64,000 nt of DNA from Chitinophagaceae bacterium (GTDB taxonomy: Bacteria > Bacteroidota > Bacteroidia > Chitinophagales > Chitinophagaceae). Positions 24,811 to 34,013 of the stretch are shown here, in pieces (position 1 is the stretch's first letter; each line of letters starts with the position of its first letter). The stretch covers positions 372,001 to 436,000 of the forward strand of contig CANGIY010000001.1 in the NCBI GenBank assembly GCA_947454235.1, in the 5' to 3' direction. The notes beneath the pieces were generated by a model that saw only the letters and a list, made by a program, of their open reading frames with translations, did not search any database and was not told the DNA's origin. A program made the position numbers and the translations under genes.

Positions 24811-25887
24811 ATGAAATCTAAAATATTGTGCGCAATATTGCTTTCGGGCACAGCCTTGAATGCAATTGCGCAAACCAACGACAGTGGTGAAAGTAAAACG
24901 CCCTGCTGTTATAAAAACAGTTGTTGCAATGGCAACAACCAGAGTCCGGTTGGTATAATGACCGACCACATACACCCAAAGGGGGAATGGATGTTTTCCT
25001 ACACAAACATGCTGATGGGTATGAGCGGCATGGCTTCGGGCGCGAATGGAGTATCGAAAAGCGAAGTGTATAATAGCTACATGATGGCTCCGGGAACCAT
25101 GACCATGCAAATGCACATGTTGATGGCTATGTATGGCGTTACCGACCGTTTTACAATGATGGTTATGGGAGCCTACCAAAGCGCCGGCATGAAAATGACC
25201 ATGAAGCCCATGGTGATGCAGGGCATGGAAATGCCTGAACAAACAATGTACATGGATGCTGGAGGCTTATCAGATACCCGCGTTTCGGCATTGTACAATA
25301 TATCGCAGAAAGATTCCAGGAGAATTATAGCCTCTTTGACCGCTATTGTGCCAACAGGTAGGTGCGATGCACAGGGCATTAATATGTTGGGAGCGCAACA
25401 GTGGATGCCTTACAGTATGCAGCCCGGTACCGGTAGCTGGGGTATAACACCCGGGCTTACGTGGGCTCACCCCGGTGAAAAATGGGGTTATGGAGCCGAT
25501 GCCTTGGGTGAACTACGCCTGAATGACAATAGCATGGGTTACAGGGTGGGTAATTACTACCGTGCAAGTGCATGGGGAAGTTACAGATGCACCAATTTTC
25601 TAAACGCGTCATTGCGGGCAGAATATGCCAATCAGCAATCGACCAGCGGTGTTTCAAACTATTCTTCTTTGCGCTATGTTGTTGGCGATGATCCTTCTTA
25701 CATTGTTGCCAATACAGGTAGGTCAATGCTAAGTGCATACGTTGGCGCTAATATTCATTTTCAAAAAAACTTTTTGAGTCATTTTGATTTGCTGATTGAG
25801 GGAGGTATTCCTTTCTTTGAACACGTCAACGGACTTCAAATGTCAAATCAATTTTCTTTCACAACTACATTACAATACTCACTTTAA
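24811..25887 (+). CDS. Methionine-rich outer-membrane protein, putative copper-related transporter
   Basis: 358 residues with a signal peptide (to about residue 21), a cysteine-rich stretch PCCYKNSCC (31-39), and a segment from 61 to 149 in which 25 of 89 residues are methionine (for example MTMQMHMLMAMYG and MKMTMKPMVMQGMEM). The rest has barrel-type strands (GSWGITPGLTWAH, FSFTTTLQYSL at the end). Methionine clusters like this bind Cu(I) or Ag(I) in known copper proteins. I recall similar Met-rich barrels next to MbnP/MbnH genes; that is a memory, not a search. The MbnP-like gene follows after 13 bases. Confidence 0.65.
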   Translation: MKSKILCAILLSGTALNAIAQTNDSGESKTPCCYKNSCCNGNNQSPVGIMTDHIHPKGEWMFSYTNMLMGMSGMASGANGVSKSEVYNSYMMAPGTMTMQMHMLMAMYGVTDRFTMMVMGAYQSAGMKMTMKPMVMQGMEMPEQTMYMDAGGLSDTRVSALYNISQKDSRRIIASLTAIVPTGRCDAQGINMLGAQQWMPYSMQPGTGSWGITPGLTWAHPGEKWGYGADALGELRLNDNSMGYRVGNYYRASAWGSYRCTNFLNASLRAEYANQQSTSGVSNYSSLRYVVGDDPSYIVANTGRSMLSAYVGANIHFQKNFLSHFDLLIEGGIPFFEHVNGLQMSNQFSFTTTLQYSL

Positions 25888-25900
25888 AAAATCAATTACA

Positions 25901-26686
25901 ATGAAAAGGTTTTCAAACATATTTTTTGGTTTAGTTGCTGCTTCTACCAGCATGTTTTTATTCTCATGTCACAACAGCCCTTCAGGAGTAGAAAGTAAGG
26001 GCAATCTTTACCTACACTTGCATTCTAATATTGATACGAATGAAATAGACGATGGCGCTACTTTGTACCCTGATGGAACAGGCAGGCATTTTAGTTTATC
26101 AACGGCGCAATTTTATATTTCAAATATCGTACTTAAAACTGTTGATGGTAAGTCGTATTCAATGGCAAATGTGCGTATTATTAAAGGCATAGACAGTGAA
26201 ATTTACTATGCAGGCAATGCTCCAATTGGAACGTACAATTCTATCACATTTGATGTTGGGCTTGATGATGCTGCAAATAGCTTAACACCAGGAGAATTTA
26301 CCGTAAACAGCTATCTGAGTAATACTGACATGTGGTACGGAAACACAAGCCAGGGATATGCACTGATGAAATTAAAAGGATATGCCGATACTACTGCTGC
26401 ACAGAGTGGCACAAATCTGGTGCGTTTCTCGTACACTATTGGTAACACATCTCACCGCAAGACAATCACCATGCCTGTGCGTGGAGAGGGTAGCTATGCC
26501 ACGTTTGCGCCGATTGTTGTAACAGCAGGGGGGCAGGGATTGTTCCATATTACTTGCGACTATGCTAAAGTGCTTGCTGGGGTTAACTTCAAAACTGAAG
26601 ATAGTACCGATACGTATAATTACATGCCGGGAGTTGCAGATTCTATTGCAGGTAGGTTTGCCGATATGTTTGAATACGAAGACTAA
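25901..26686 (+). CDS. MbnP-like copper-binding lipoprotein, without an adjacent MbnH
   Basis: 261 residues from the ATG at 25901, which gives a lipoprotein signal ending LFSC; a longer frame upstream lies within the previous gene. Family signs are FSLSTAQFYISNIVLKTVDGK, IGTYNSITFDVGLDDAAN, and MWYGNTSQGYALMKLKGYA, where MbnP proteins carry the GY-x-KLxG block preceded by tryptophan. In the studied members a diheme MbnH enzyme oxidises a tryptophan of MbnP to kynurenine, creating a copper site. No MbnH gene lies here; one is 24 kb away at 50815-51855. Last gene of its operon, followed by a terminator. Confidence 0.75.
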   Translation: MKRFSNIFFGLVAASTSMFLFSCHNSPSGVESKGNLYLHLHSNIDTNEIDDGATLYPDGTGRHFSLSTAQFYISNIVLKTVDGKSYSMANVRIIKGIDSEIYYAGNAPIGTYNSITFDVGLDDAANSLTPGEFTVNSYLSNTDMWYGNTSQGYALMKLKGYADTTAAQSGTNLVRFSYTIGNTSHRKTITMPVRGEGSYATFAPIVVTAGGQGLFHITCDYAKVLAGVNFKTEDSTDTYNYMPGVADSIAGRFADMFEYED

Positions 26687-26703
26687 AGGCATCTGCGCCA
26701 TTA

Positions 26704-26740
26704 AAAAATCCCCTCTCACGGTCAGTGGAAGGGGATTTTT
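26704..26740. terminator. Shared terminator between the MbnP-like and CDGSH genes
   Basis: AAAAATCCCCT (26704-26714) pairs with AGGGGATTTTT (26730-26740). The flanking genes converge on it, and A- and T-runs lie on both sides, so it can end both transcripts. Confidence 0.88.
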
Positions 26741-26757
26741 CATTTCAGAAGAGGTTA

Positions 26758-26979
26758 TTAAGCTTTCTTAGGAGGCAATGCAAATGCTACTGCTTCGTGC
26801 TCAAACTGACCCTTGTGGGAACCGTCGCAAAAAGGAAGATTTTTTGAATGTCCGCACCTGCAAAGCGATACAATTTCACGACCGCCAAGGTCATACATTT
26901 CGCCGTTCTTATCTACTATCTGGAAGTCGCCTTCAATACGCAAAGGACCGTTACTGTTAACTGTAATTTTCGTTGACAT
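26758..26979 (-). CDS. CDGSH iron-sulfur domain protein
   Basis: 73 residues, close to the minimum for the fold. The cluster ligands are seen in SLCRCGHSKNLPFCDGSH: Cys, Cys, Cys and His of the C-x-C-x8-10-CDGSH motif that holds a [2Fe-2S] cluster. No membrane anchor, so unlike the mitochondrial mitoNEET type it is soluble. Bacterial relatives are implicated in redox or iron-sulfur transfer. Expected to be a single-gene unit. Confidence 0.88.
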   Translation of the reverse strand: MSTKITVNSNGPLRIEGDFQIVDKNGEMYDLGGREIVSLCRCGHSKNLPFCDGSHKGQFEHEAVAFALPPKKA

Positions 26980-27005
26980 GTTGTTTTAGATTATTATGGG
27001 CACAA

Positions 27006-27035
27006 AAATAGCCGAATTCGTAGAACCGGCTATTT
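27006..27035 (-). terminator. Terminator of the 27071 gene
   Basis: AAATAGCCG (27006-27014) and CGGCTATTT (27027-27035) form a 9-base-pair stem; on the minus strand it follows the stop codon by about 35 bases and ends in TTTTT. Confidence 0.8.
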
Positions 27036-27070
27036 GAATTATTTATGCAGGTGTTGACAATCAGCTACTA

Positions 27071-27997
27071 CTAGAAATCAGCATTGAATTTCTTAGAAGA
27101 AGATGTTTTTACCATTTCCATTTTCAGGTTGGCTTTGTCAACTTTAGCTTTCACCATTTTACCCATGCCAAACTGGTCGTCGCCATAAACATACACTACA
27201 GCACCAGTTATATTGCGAAAAATTTCATTCACGAATTTTACTTTATCGCGTTCAAAACCTGATTCAGGTTTATCTAAAAATCCCTGAAGCCTGCCGTTTA
27301 CCATGTTGAAATAACCAACATATTCGGTTGAGCCTGCTTTTACGAATGTAACAAACGATTTATCGTCAAGTACAGGGTCGTTTACATTTGTGAACTTCTC
27401 TAAAAACTTAGTGTAGAAGGCAACGATTGCACTATAATCGCTCGCTTCACGAACAGTACCTGCTTTTACAAACAGTGTATTGCCAAACAACAATTCAAAA
27501 TCATGAGGGCGTGTGAGCGTATCAACGTACTCAGCAATCGTCATTTTTTTGTTTTGCAACTCGTTGGTTACATCGGTGTATTTTACAACGTCGTAAGGGA
27601 TTTTACCATCATCTTCAGCCTTGAAATACTGTAGTTTACCTTCAGGTAAGTTAAACTCGCGCGACCACCATGTTGCTTTACCACTCGTACGAGTTTTGTA
27701 AGTCAATAGAGTTACGTCGAAGGCATTGAGGTAGTTAAGCTCTCCTTTTTTATTGATACCCGGTGACTTAATGTTTTTCAATTGAACATAAGACCAATCG
27801 CTGCCGCCAGCTTGTAGCACAATGCTCCCTTTATTTTCAAAGTCGTTCTTATACTTTAAGCTAAAACCCTTCAGGTCGTTACCGTTGTTATCGTATAAAA
27901 TACTTGTTGGTGAAGGGAACCTGTTTGGGTTCAGCTTCTGAGCCGATACACTGCCTACAGCAGCAACAAGTAACAAACCGGTTAATATTTTTTTCAT
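27071..27997 (-). CDS. Secreted protein of unknown function
   Basis: 308 residues with a clear signal peptide (MKKILTGLLLVAAVGSVSAQ). The mature part is lysine-rich and mixed alpha/beta with no cysteine, no lipobox and no sorting domain; recognisable pieces such as GKATWWSREFNLPEGKLQYFKAEDDG do not match a family I know. It is probably periplasmic. It is flanked by its own terminator and by a 168-base upstream region with palindromes. Confidence 0.6.
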   Translation of the reverse strand: MKKILTGLLLVAAVGSVSAQKLNPNRFPSPTSILYDNNGNDLKGFSLKYKNDFENKGSIVLQAGGSDWSYVQLKNIKSPGINKKGELNYLNAFDVTLLTYKTRTSGKATWWSREFNLPEGKLQYFKAEDDGKIPYDVVKYTDVTNELQNKKMTIAEYVDTLTRPHDFELLFGNTLFVKAGTVREASDYSAIVAFYTKFLEKFTNVNDPVLDDKSFVTFVKAGSTEYVGYFNMVNGRLQGFLDKPESGFERDKVKFVNEIFRNITGAVVYVYGDDQFGMGKMVKAKVDKANLKMEMVKTSSSKKFNADF

Positions 27998-28046
27998 ATA
28001 TTTTTGTTTGCGGACACCAGTACAACTACAGCATAAGCCATGCTTG

Positions 28047-28061
28047 TACAGATTATCTGTA
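28047..28061. promoter_or_regulatory. Perfect palindrome upstream of the 27071 gene
   Basis: TACAGATTATCTGTA: 7-base arms around one central base, 50 bases upstream of the start codon. A second small palindrome, AGTAC-GCTA-GTACT, lies at 28101-28114. Either could be an operator. No regulator is encoded next to it. Confidence 0.35.
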
Positions 28062-28165
28062 AAATTGGAGGCAATTTAATAAAAGTTATCGTAAACAGGT
28101 AGTACGCTAGTACTAAATGTAACAGCAATTATTAAAATAAGCCATGTTAATTGGTGTGCTTTATG

Positions 28166-30745
28166 TTACGGTTGCACAACTATAGTTCCTTTAATCGTAC
28201 CGCTTTCCCCGGTTACTTCATAAACATAAATACCCGGCAGCATGTTTCTTGTCTCAAACGCTTCATTTGAATTGACTACAGACTTAAACGCCAGGCTACC
28301 AGCCAGGTTGGTTAGTTTAATTTGAAGGATTTCGTTGTGTTGCGAAAAAACAGTAAGTGCCTTGCCAGCAGACAAAGGGTTAGGGCCCAAAGTGTACTGC
28401 GGCGTTTGGTTGTTGACTGTAGGTACGTTGCCCGGATGCGGCATTACAAAGTCCCATATACCGCGACCATAAGTCGCGAAACGAACAGTATTAATGCTTT
28501 TGATGTATTCAACACTTTTCCAGTTTACGGCAGGTGTACCAGCATCGGCAAGGCTGTACCAACGGTTACGTGCTGTAACGTAAACGTAAGGTCCTGCTTC
28601 AGTTGCAGCAAATACAAAGGAGTCGTTTTTGTAGGCTGCCAAGCGGTTTACTAATGTTGGCGGCAATCCGGCAGACATATCGGTGAAAGTAACACCATGA
28701 TCGCGGGAAACGAACACAGGCGGATTGCTATAACCGCTACCTGCAAAATAGACTTTGTTCACACTATCGGCTGATGCAAGTATGCTTGAACCATATAAGT
28801 AATAAGAACCAACGCCTGAAAAGCCTGAAGATGAATCCCACGTGGTGCCTGCATTGGTGCTGTAGAAAAACGTTCCATCTTCTGTCGCAACATAGAGCAG
28901 AGAGTTGCTCAGTTTAGAAATGCCTATTGCTGAAATCCCTGCAGTGCCGGACGCCGAATGCGATCGGAAGTTGAAGTCGTATTGTGTAGGCGTTACTGTT
29001 GGAGTACCTGCCGTTGTTAAAGTGAGCTTGATGAGGTATGAGCCAGTGTCGCCTGAAATATTACCCCCACCAATGAGTATTTCATCTTGTGTATCGCTGG
29101 TGTAATAAGGGCTGGTTGGCAGCATCCACCCATAAACAGGCAACTGAGAGCCTAACTGGTGATAGCTGCAAAACTGGTTGGGGCTTGAAGTGCCTAAATT
29201 GTTAAACAGGTAAATCCAGCCGCCAGGATATTCGGGCCATAAGGTTCTGCCCTGGTTGGTAAAACGCATTTGTCCGTAGTCACCTGAAATAATTTGGTTT
29301 GAGTTGATGATGCCTGTACCGGTGCCGGCACCTGCCAATGTCATCTGAAGTCCCTGATCTTGTGCGCCACCAATAATAATGCTAGAGTCGCCCGGACTGG
29401 TGATGTGGTCCCACATTTGGTTGACGTGCAAGCCTGCCAAACTTAAATTAGAAACGGTCGCAAGCCTGTCGTTTGAAATGTAAGCACCACCATCGGTACC
29501 CACAAGGCAAAATTCAGCACTTGAAGAGGTGAAGAATGATGAAAATGCGTGTAAGTCGGCATGTAGTTTGTTGGCAGGGTCGCCATAATAGCTGCCCCAG
29601 GTGTTTACCCTTGTCCATGTACCGCCGCTGTCATTGCTTCGAAAGGCTTCAACGCCGCCATAATAAACCGTTTCCGGGTGCGCACAAGAAACGCCAATCA
29701 TGTATCCATCAGTCGGGCTGCTTTTAAAACGCCAGTGGTTTCCTGAATCGGTGGAGTGATAGATATTTGTACCACCCGTCATCGCATAAAAATGGGTTAC
29801 ACCGCCAACCTGCATACATTGCATATCACATTTGTCGTCGGTCGAATTGATGGCATTTGAAACTCCTGCAACTGTTACGGTACTGTTAGTGATTCTATAC
29901 AATGTATCGGCGCCTGAGCTTTTAACCCCCAACGCATATAGGTCTGAAGAGTTCAGCGCAGTGCTGAAAGACAATTGGTTGTCGTTGTGGTAATTGAAAT
30001 AGCGTATGAAATTGAAATTCAATCCACTATCGGTTGAAGCATACAATGCAAATTGTGCAGTCCAGGTGGTTGGCTCCCATAAAAAGGTCACGCAATAAAT
30101 AGTGTTTCGTGCATCATGCACCGGGAAAATGCGAAGAATTCTGTTTGCACCCCATGCAATAGGGAACGACAAACCCCTTGATGTATCAAAGGTTGTTCCA
30201 TCATTGTCGGTGCGCCACAAGCGTTCATAGGCACCACAAAACACCCTTGCTCCTGTTCCTCCTCGTTGGATTGCTGCTAGCGAAGCGGTATTAAATTCTG
30301 TAAAGTCTGATACTTTTCTCCACGCTACGGTTGGGAGTGAAGACATCCATATACTTCCCCCATCTGCACCTGCATACACTTTTGAGGTGCCGGGAAAGTA
30401 CACAAACGAATTCATTCGACCTGCCTGATTATCGTTGCCGCGCTCAAACCATGTTGCATTTATTAGTCCACCCGCATAAGTTGCCGTAGTCTTATTGCTT
30501 ATATTATGGAAACGGTAATAGCTGTTGATGGCATTTTGTTGTTCTATTGCGCGCCAGTCGGTACCCGGTGCAGCGCGATGTATTGCTTCTATGTACGCTT
30601 TTTTCCTGGCTTCCAGTTCTTCGCCCTCTTCACTGCCTGAAGGGGTGGGTTTGATTCTGCTTTTTAAAGGACCTGCCACACTTATTAAGCCCACAAAGGC
30701 GGCAAACGTTACAATAGATAGAATATTTTTTATTGAAGTTGTCAT
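28166..30745 (-). CDS. T9SS-secreted beta-propeller (BNR/sortilin-like repeat) protein
   Basis: 859 residues with a membrane/signal segment at the N-terminus. Repeated phrases of the sialidase/VPS10-type propeller are spread along it: YHSTDSGNHWRFKSS, AFRSNDSGGTWTRVN, FYSTNAGTTWDSSS, FVSRDHGVTFTDMS. The last 80 residues are a type A sorting domain (GPNPLSAGKALTVFS, LTNLAGSLAFKSV, LPGIYVYEVTGESG). Enzymatic residues of sialidases are not evident, so a binding role is as likely as glycosidase activity. Only 2 bases separate it from the upstream 30748-31260 gene. Confidence 0.82.
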   Translation of the reverse strand: MTTSIKNILSIVTFAAFVGLISVAGPLKSRIKPTPSGSEEGEELEARKKAYIEAIHRAAPGTDWRAIEQQNAINSYYRFHNISNKTTATYAGGLINATWFERGNDNQAGRMNSFVYFPGTSKVYAGADGGSIWMSSLPTVAWRKVSDFTEFNTASLAAIQRGGTGARVFCGAYERLWRTDNDGTTFDTSRGLSFPIAWGANRILRIFPVHDARNTIYCVTFLWEPTTWTAQFALYASTDSGLNFNFIRYFNYHNDNQLSFSTALNSSDLYALGVKSSGADTLYRITNSTVTVAGVSNAINSTDDKCDMQCMQVGGVTHFYAMTGGTNIYHSTDSGNHWRFKSSPTDGYMIGVSCAHPETVYYGGVEAFRSNDSGGTWTRVNTWGSYYGDPANKLHADLHAFSSFFTSSSAEFCLVGTDGGAYISNDRLATVSNLSLAGLHVNQMWDHITSPGDSSIIIGGAQDQGLQMTLAGAGTGTGIINSNQIISGDYGQMRFTNQGRTLWPEYPGGWIYLFNNLGTSSPNQFCSYHQLGSQLPVYGWMLPTSPYYTSDTQDEILIGGGNISGDTGSYLIKLTLTTAGTPTVTPTQYDFNFRSHSASGTAGISAIGISKLSNSLLYVATEDGTFFYSTNAGTTWDSSSGFSGVGSYYLYGSSILASADSVNKVYFAGSGYSNPPVFVSRDHGVTFTDMSAGLPPTLVNRLAAYKNDSFVFAATEAGPYVYVTARNRWYSLADAGTPAVNWKSVEYIKSINTVRFATYGRGIWDFVMPHPGNVPTVNNQTPQYTLGPNPLSAGKALTVFSQHNEILQIKLTNLAGSLAFKSVVNSNEAFETRNMLPGIYVYEVTGESGTIKGTIVVQP

Positions 30746-30747
30746 GC

Positions 30748-31260
30748 TTACTGTTTAGAGATGATGAGCGTGGTTTTTTTGTTTTTTGCACATTTTGCCA
30801 TGTACCTATATTCATTCAGGCTATCGTCAACAACAAAGTTGATGTTGAATGAATCGTTGGCACTTAGCTTATTGGCACTGAAAGTGAGTAAGTTAACTTT
30901 GGGGGCAAGCTTTATTTTAAAACTACTCGTCAGGTTTGGGTTTTTAGTGGACGCTGTTACCGAGAAATTTTCAACAATTGCCTTGCCATTCAACATTACA
31001 TCTACCTTATTATTTTGATCGCTTGTGCCTTTAATGGAACATTTTAATTCTGTGGTTTTCACACTTATGTTCTTGCTGTTTCCGGCATGTAGTATATCAA
31101 AAACTATTTTGGGTGCGCTCCTTTGGGCTTGTTTGGGTGCGGTTTTCTTTGATTGTGCCAGTGCTTCGCCATTCGTGAAAAAGGGTGCCAATGCCGAAGC
31201 CAGTAATATCACTATTTTAAATTGTTTTCTCACCAGTGTAAAAGTAATAAATATTAACAT
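30748..31260 (-). CDS. Secreted Ig-like protein, partner of the propeller gene
   Basis: 170 residues with an N-terminal signal segment (an alternative GTG start nine codons in would give a tidier peptide). The mature part, after a basic linker SKKTAPKQAQRSAPK, looks like one beta-sandwich: IKGTSDQNNKVDVMLNGKAI, SSFKIKLAPKVNLLTFSA, DSFNINFVVDDS. Similar single sandwich domains occur in Bacteroidota caspase-like and surface proteins. Function unknown. Its TAA stop is 2 bases before the next gene's ATG, so they form an operon. Confidence 0.55.
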   Translation of the reverse strand: MLIFITFTLVRKQFKIVILLASALAPFFTNGEALAQSKKTAPKQAQRSAPKIVFDILHAGNSKNISVKTTELKCSIKGTSDQNNKVDVMLNGKAIVENFSVTASTKNPNLTSSFKIKLAPKVNLLTFSANKLSANDSFNINFVVDDSLNEYRYMAKCAKNKKTTLIISKQ

Positions 31261-31311
31261 GGTAATTTTTTGACAGGCAGTGAAAGAACTTTCTTTTTGT
31301 ACTTTTAGGCT

Positions 31312-31965
31312 GTGTTATTGCGTAAGTTTTCAATATCAGTTTTTTTACTCGTGCCGGTGTTTGTGTTATGCACCGCATACAGGTTCTGTGAGAAAAAGGT
31401 ATTGAACGACGACAAGACCGTTAGCAGGGAATACATTTACCCTGATTGCACCGATACCTCAACTTACATCAAGCAGCGATATTCTGCGTTTCACGTAGCA
31501 GAATATTTTTTCGTGCACAGCAAATTGATGAGAAAGCGTGTGCTGGACAAGAACGGTTATTGGGTGCTCAATGAGACCATTTACAACAGTAAGGGAAAAG
31601 GTATAACACACACAGATACAATAAGGGGCGACCTGCCTGATGTGGTTTACGACGTGAACGACTCAATGGCCGTTAATGTTGCCTACTATCAGGATGGTGG
31701 ACTACATATTTGTACCTACGGATTTAACAGAGCTAATGAATGTAAACACACCGACATTCTTGCTGCCACAATTGTATTCGATTCATTGTACAAGTCGAAA
31801 ATGGAAGGACCGTTGCAAATTATTTGCGACAGCAACACAATTACTGATGCATTTACCAATGAAGAGCTAATTAAAGTAATTCACAGAGAGCGGCAGACAG
31901 GTATGTGGCGCACTTACAATATTTATGGGGGCAAAACGGATAGTGCAATATACAAGCCGGAATAA
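31312..31965 (+). CDS. Exported protein of unknown function
   Basis: 217 residues, likely starting at GTG 31312 or the TTG six bases later. An N-terminal hydrophobic segment (ISVFLLVPVFVLCTAYRF) is followed by a tyrosine-rich, acidic domain without recognised motifs; repeated YNSKGKG and ETIYNS-like turns resemble MORN-type toxin-antidote repeats only weakly. Divergent from 30748-31260 with a 51-base gap. Confidence 0.5.
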   Translation: MLLRKFSISVFLLVPVFVLCTAYRFCEKKVLNDDKTVSREYIYPDCTDTSTYIKQRYSAFHVAEYFFVHSKLMRKRVLDKNGYWVLNETIYNSKGKGITHTDTIRGDLPDVVYDVNDSMAVNVAYYQDGGLHICTYGFNRANECKHTDILAATIVFDSLYKSKMEGPLQIICDSNTITDAFTNEELIKVIHRERQTGMWRTYNIYGGKTDSAIYKPE

Positions 31966-32026
31966 TTTTAAAAATTTGTGTCCCTAACTCTTGACTAAGC
32001 CAAACTGATTTTCTATTTTTATCCAA

Positions 32027-34006
32027 ATGAAACATATACATCTCTTTATAGTTTTAATTTTTGCGCTGCAAAGCTGCAAAGAGAAGGGCGATAATGTTCA
32101 ATATGTTTCGGGAAAAACGGCAACTCCTGATGTCGAGGCCATAGTTTCTGGCGACCGTGCAGGGGGCTTTAAGGCGAAAGAAACGCTCGATAGTTTGATG
32201 GCGATTGCAACAACCGATGAGGAAAAATACAGGTTGTACAAAGGTTTCTTTCTTTATTACAAATACAATAAAAACGACCTGACTACCGGGCTTAAATATG
32301 CTGACAGTATGTATATTATGGCATCAAAGGGTAGTTTGCGCGATAAAGGCGACAAAATGTTTGACGCATTGAGCGCCCTGGCGGAGGTGTATTACCAAGG
32401 AGGAAGATATGCCGATGCATTCAGGAATTTTGAAAAAGCCCAGTCGATTGTTGATACTATTAAGTCGCCACTGGTGCGCGCCCGCCACTACCACTCATTG
32501 GGTATGGCATACTATCAGGCTGATAATTTTTTAAAAGCCGCCAATTTTTTTCAACAATCTGCAAAGGCTTTAACAGGCAAGGCTGAGCCTAAAGGCGGTG
32601 CTGTAAAAATGTTCAAACAAGAGGTTTTGGACAATATTGCTTTGAGCTATGCGAAACAGAAAAAATATGACACTGCCATCTATCATTACCGCATTGCACT
32701 TGAATATATCAGTCATTGTTTTGATACAGACACAGGAGGGATAGACGCCGGACAAAGGATGGAAGCTAATTCCGTTATCCTGGGTAATTTGGGTGATGCT
32801 TTTGGAGCGGCAGGTCAATACGATTCTGCAACAAAATATTTGAAGCAGGCTATTCAATTAAGTGAGAAAGCGCAGCGTAACCCTATAGATAGAACCTTTA
32901 ACCAATTGAAATTGGCGCAGGTACTTGCCTTTAACAGTCAGATTACCGAAGCAAAAAAACTGCTTGATACAGTTGAAACATTTTATTGCCTGAATGCAAG
33001 TACCAAGCGAGCAGAAGATAGTCTTGAGATTTTATTCAGAAGTTCATTAATTCGAAGCACTATTTATTCTTCGCTGAACGAACCTGCAATAGCACTCAAG
33101 TGGCAACGCACCCACGACGAACTGAGGGAGAAAAAGTGGCAGGAGAAGTCGAGCCTGATGCTTTCGGCGTTGGACAATGGATTCAGTAATGCAGTGAATG
33201 AGAAGCAAATTGAACTGTTGGCAGAAAAAAATAAAACTCGTTCGCTGTATGTGACCATACTGATTTTGATATGTTGTGCCGTGAGTTTCTTCTTGTTTTT
33301 ATTATGGCGCATGTTCAGGGAAAGTAGTGACAAGGTGGAACAATTGGAGGTTGATAAAAAGAATATCCTTCATTCGTCGAAAACTGCGCATCAGGAACTG
33401 CTGACCAAAAGCGAGCGGGAAAGGCTGAACTACCTGGCACTGTTGGAAAATACTGAAGCCGCTCTATGGTCGGTCGATAAAGAGTTCAACCTTCTGGCGT
33501 TCAATCATAAGTACTTTGAGTTTATTTACGGGTTTACAGGCAAGAAGCCCCATGTAGGTGAAAAAGATTTCGTGCGCAGACTGCCTATACCTATCAAGGA
33601 AAAAATAATTGAGTGTATACACAGGGCTATGGAGGGCGAGGTGGCGCAAATACTCGATAAGAGTATTACTCCACACAGCGAACAAGTTGATGTGGCATTG
33701 TTGATGAAGCCTATCTATAACAGTGAAGGTAAAATAGACGGAATTTCGTGCTCGCGCCGCGATATCACGCAGTTCACTGCCATGCGCGAAACACTCGAAA
33801 AGAACGATAAGCAATTTCAAAACATTGCCTGGTTGCAGTCTCACATCATACGCGGACCATTGAGTACAGTCATAGGTATCACCGAAGTATTACTCGATCA
33901 GCAATTGGAACCTGAAATGCAACAGAACATGCTGCGTGGGCTCAATGAAAAAATGAAAGAGTTAGACGAGGTGGTAAAAAACATAGTGAAAGAAGCGCAA
34001 AACTAA
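32027..34006 (+). CDS. TPR-PAS lipoprotein with a histidine-kinase H-box but no ATPase domain
   Basis: 659 residues. Lipobox LQSC at residue 17, about seven TPR units (about 90-400; for example ALAEVYYQGGRYADAFRNFEKAQ), one membrane segment near 405-427 (LYVTILILICCAVSFFLF), a coiled coil, a PAS domain (about 465-580) and a terminal helical pair with QSHIIRGPLSTVIGI, where His606 sits in the H-box position of HisKA. The protein ends about 50 residues later; there is no N, G1 or G2 box, so it cannot autophosphorylate by itself. No response regulator is adjacent. The gene at 43246-44766 has the same ending. Confidence 0.75.
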   Translation: MKHIHLFIVLIFALQSCKEKGDNVQYVSGKTATPDVEAIVSGDRAGGFKAKETLDSLMAIATTDEEKYRLYKGFFLYYKYNKNDLTTGLKYADSMYIMASKGSLRDKGDKMFDALSALAEVYYQGGRYADAFRNFEKAQSIVDTIKSPLVRARHYHSLGMAYYQADNFLKAANFFQQSAKALTGKAEPKGGAVKMFKQEVLDNIALSYAKQKKYDTAIYHYRIALEYISHCFDTDTGGIDAGQRMEANSVILGNLGDAFGAAGQYDSATKYLKQAIQLSEKAQRNPIDRTFNQLKLAQVLAFNSQITEAKKLLDTVETFYCLNASTKRAEDSLEILFRSSLIRSTIYSSLNEPAIALKWQRTHDELREKKWQEKSSLMLSALDNGFSNAVNEKQIELLAEKNKTRSLYVTILILICCAVSFFLFLLWRMFRESSDKVEQLEVDKKNILHSSKTAHQELLTKSERERLNYLALLENTEAALWSVDKEFNLLAFNHKYFEFIYGFTGKKPHVGEKDFVRRLPIPIKEKIIECIHRAMEGEVAQILDKSITPHSEQVDVALLMKPIYNSEGKIDGISCSRRDITQFTAMRETLEKNDKQFQNIAWLQSHIIRGPLSTVIGITEVLLDQQLEPEMQQNMLRGLNEKMKELDEVVKNIVKEAQN

Positions 34007-34013
34007 GTACTTC

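Noticed and set aside
24808-25242. Minus-strand frame of 144 codons, strikingly histidine-rich
   Set aside because: It is antisense to the methionine-rich gene: ATG codons read backwards are CAT (His), so the histidines are an artefact.
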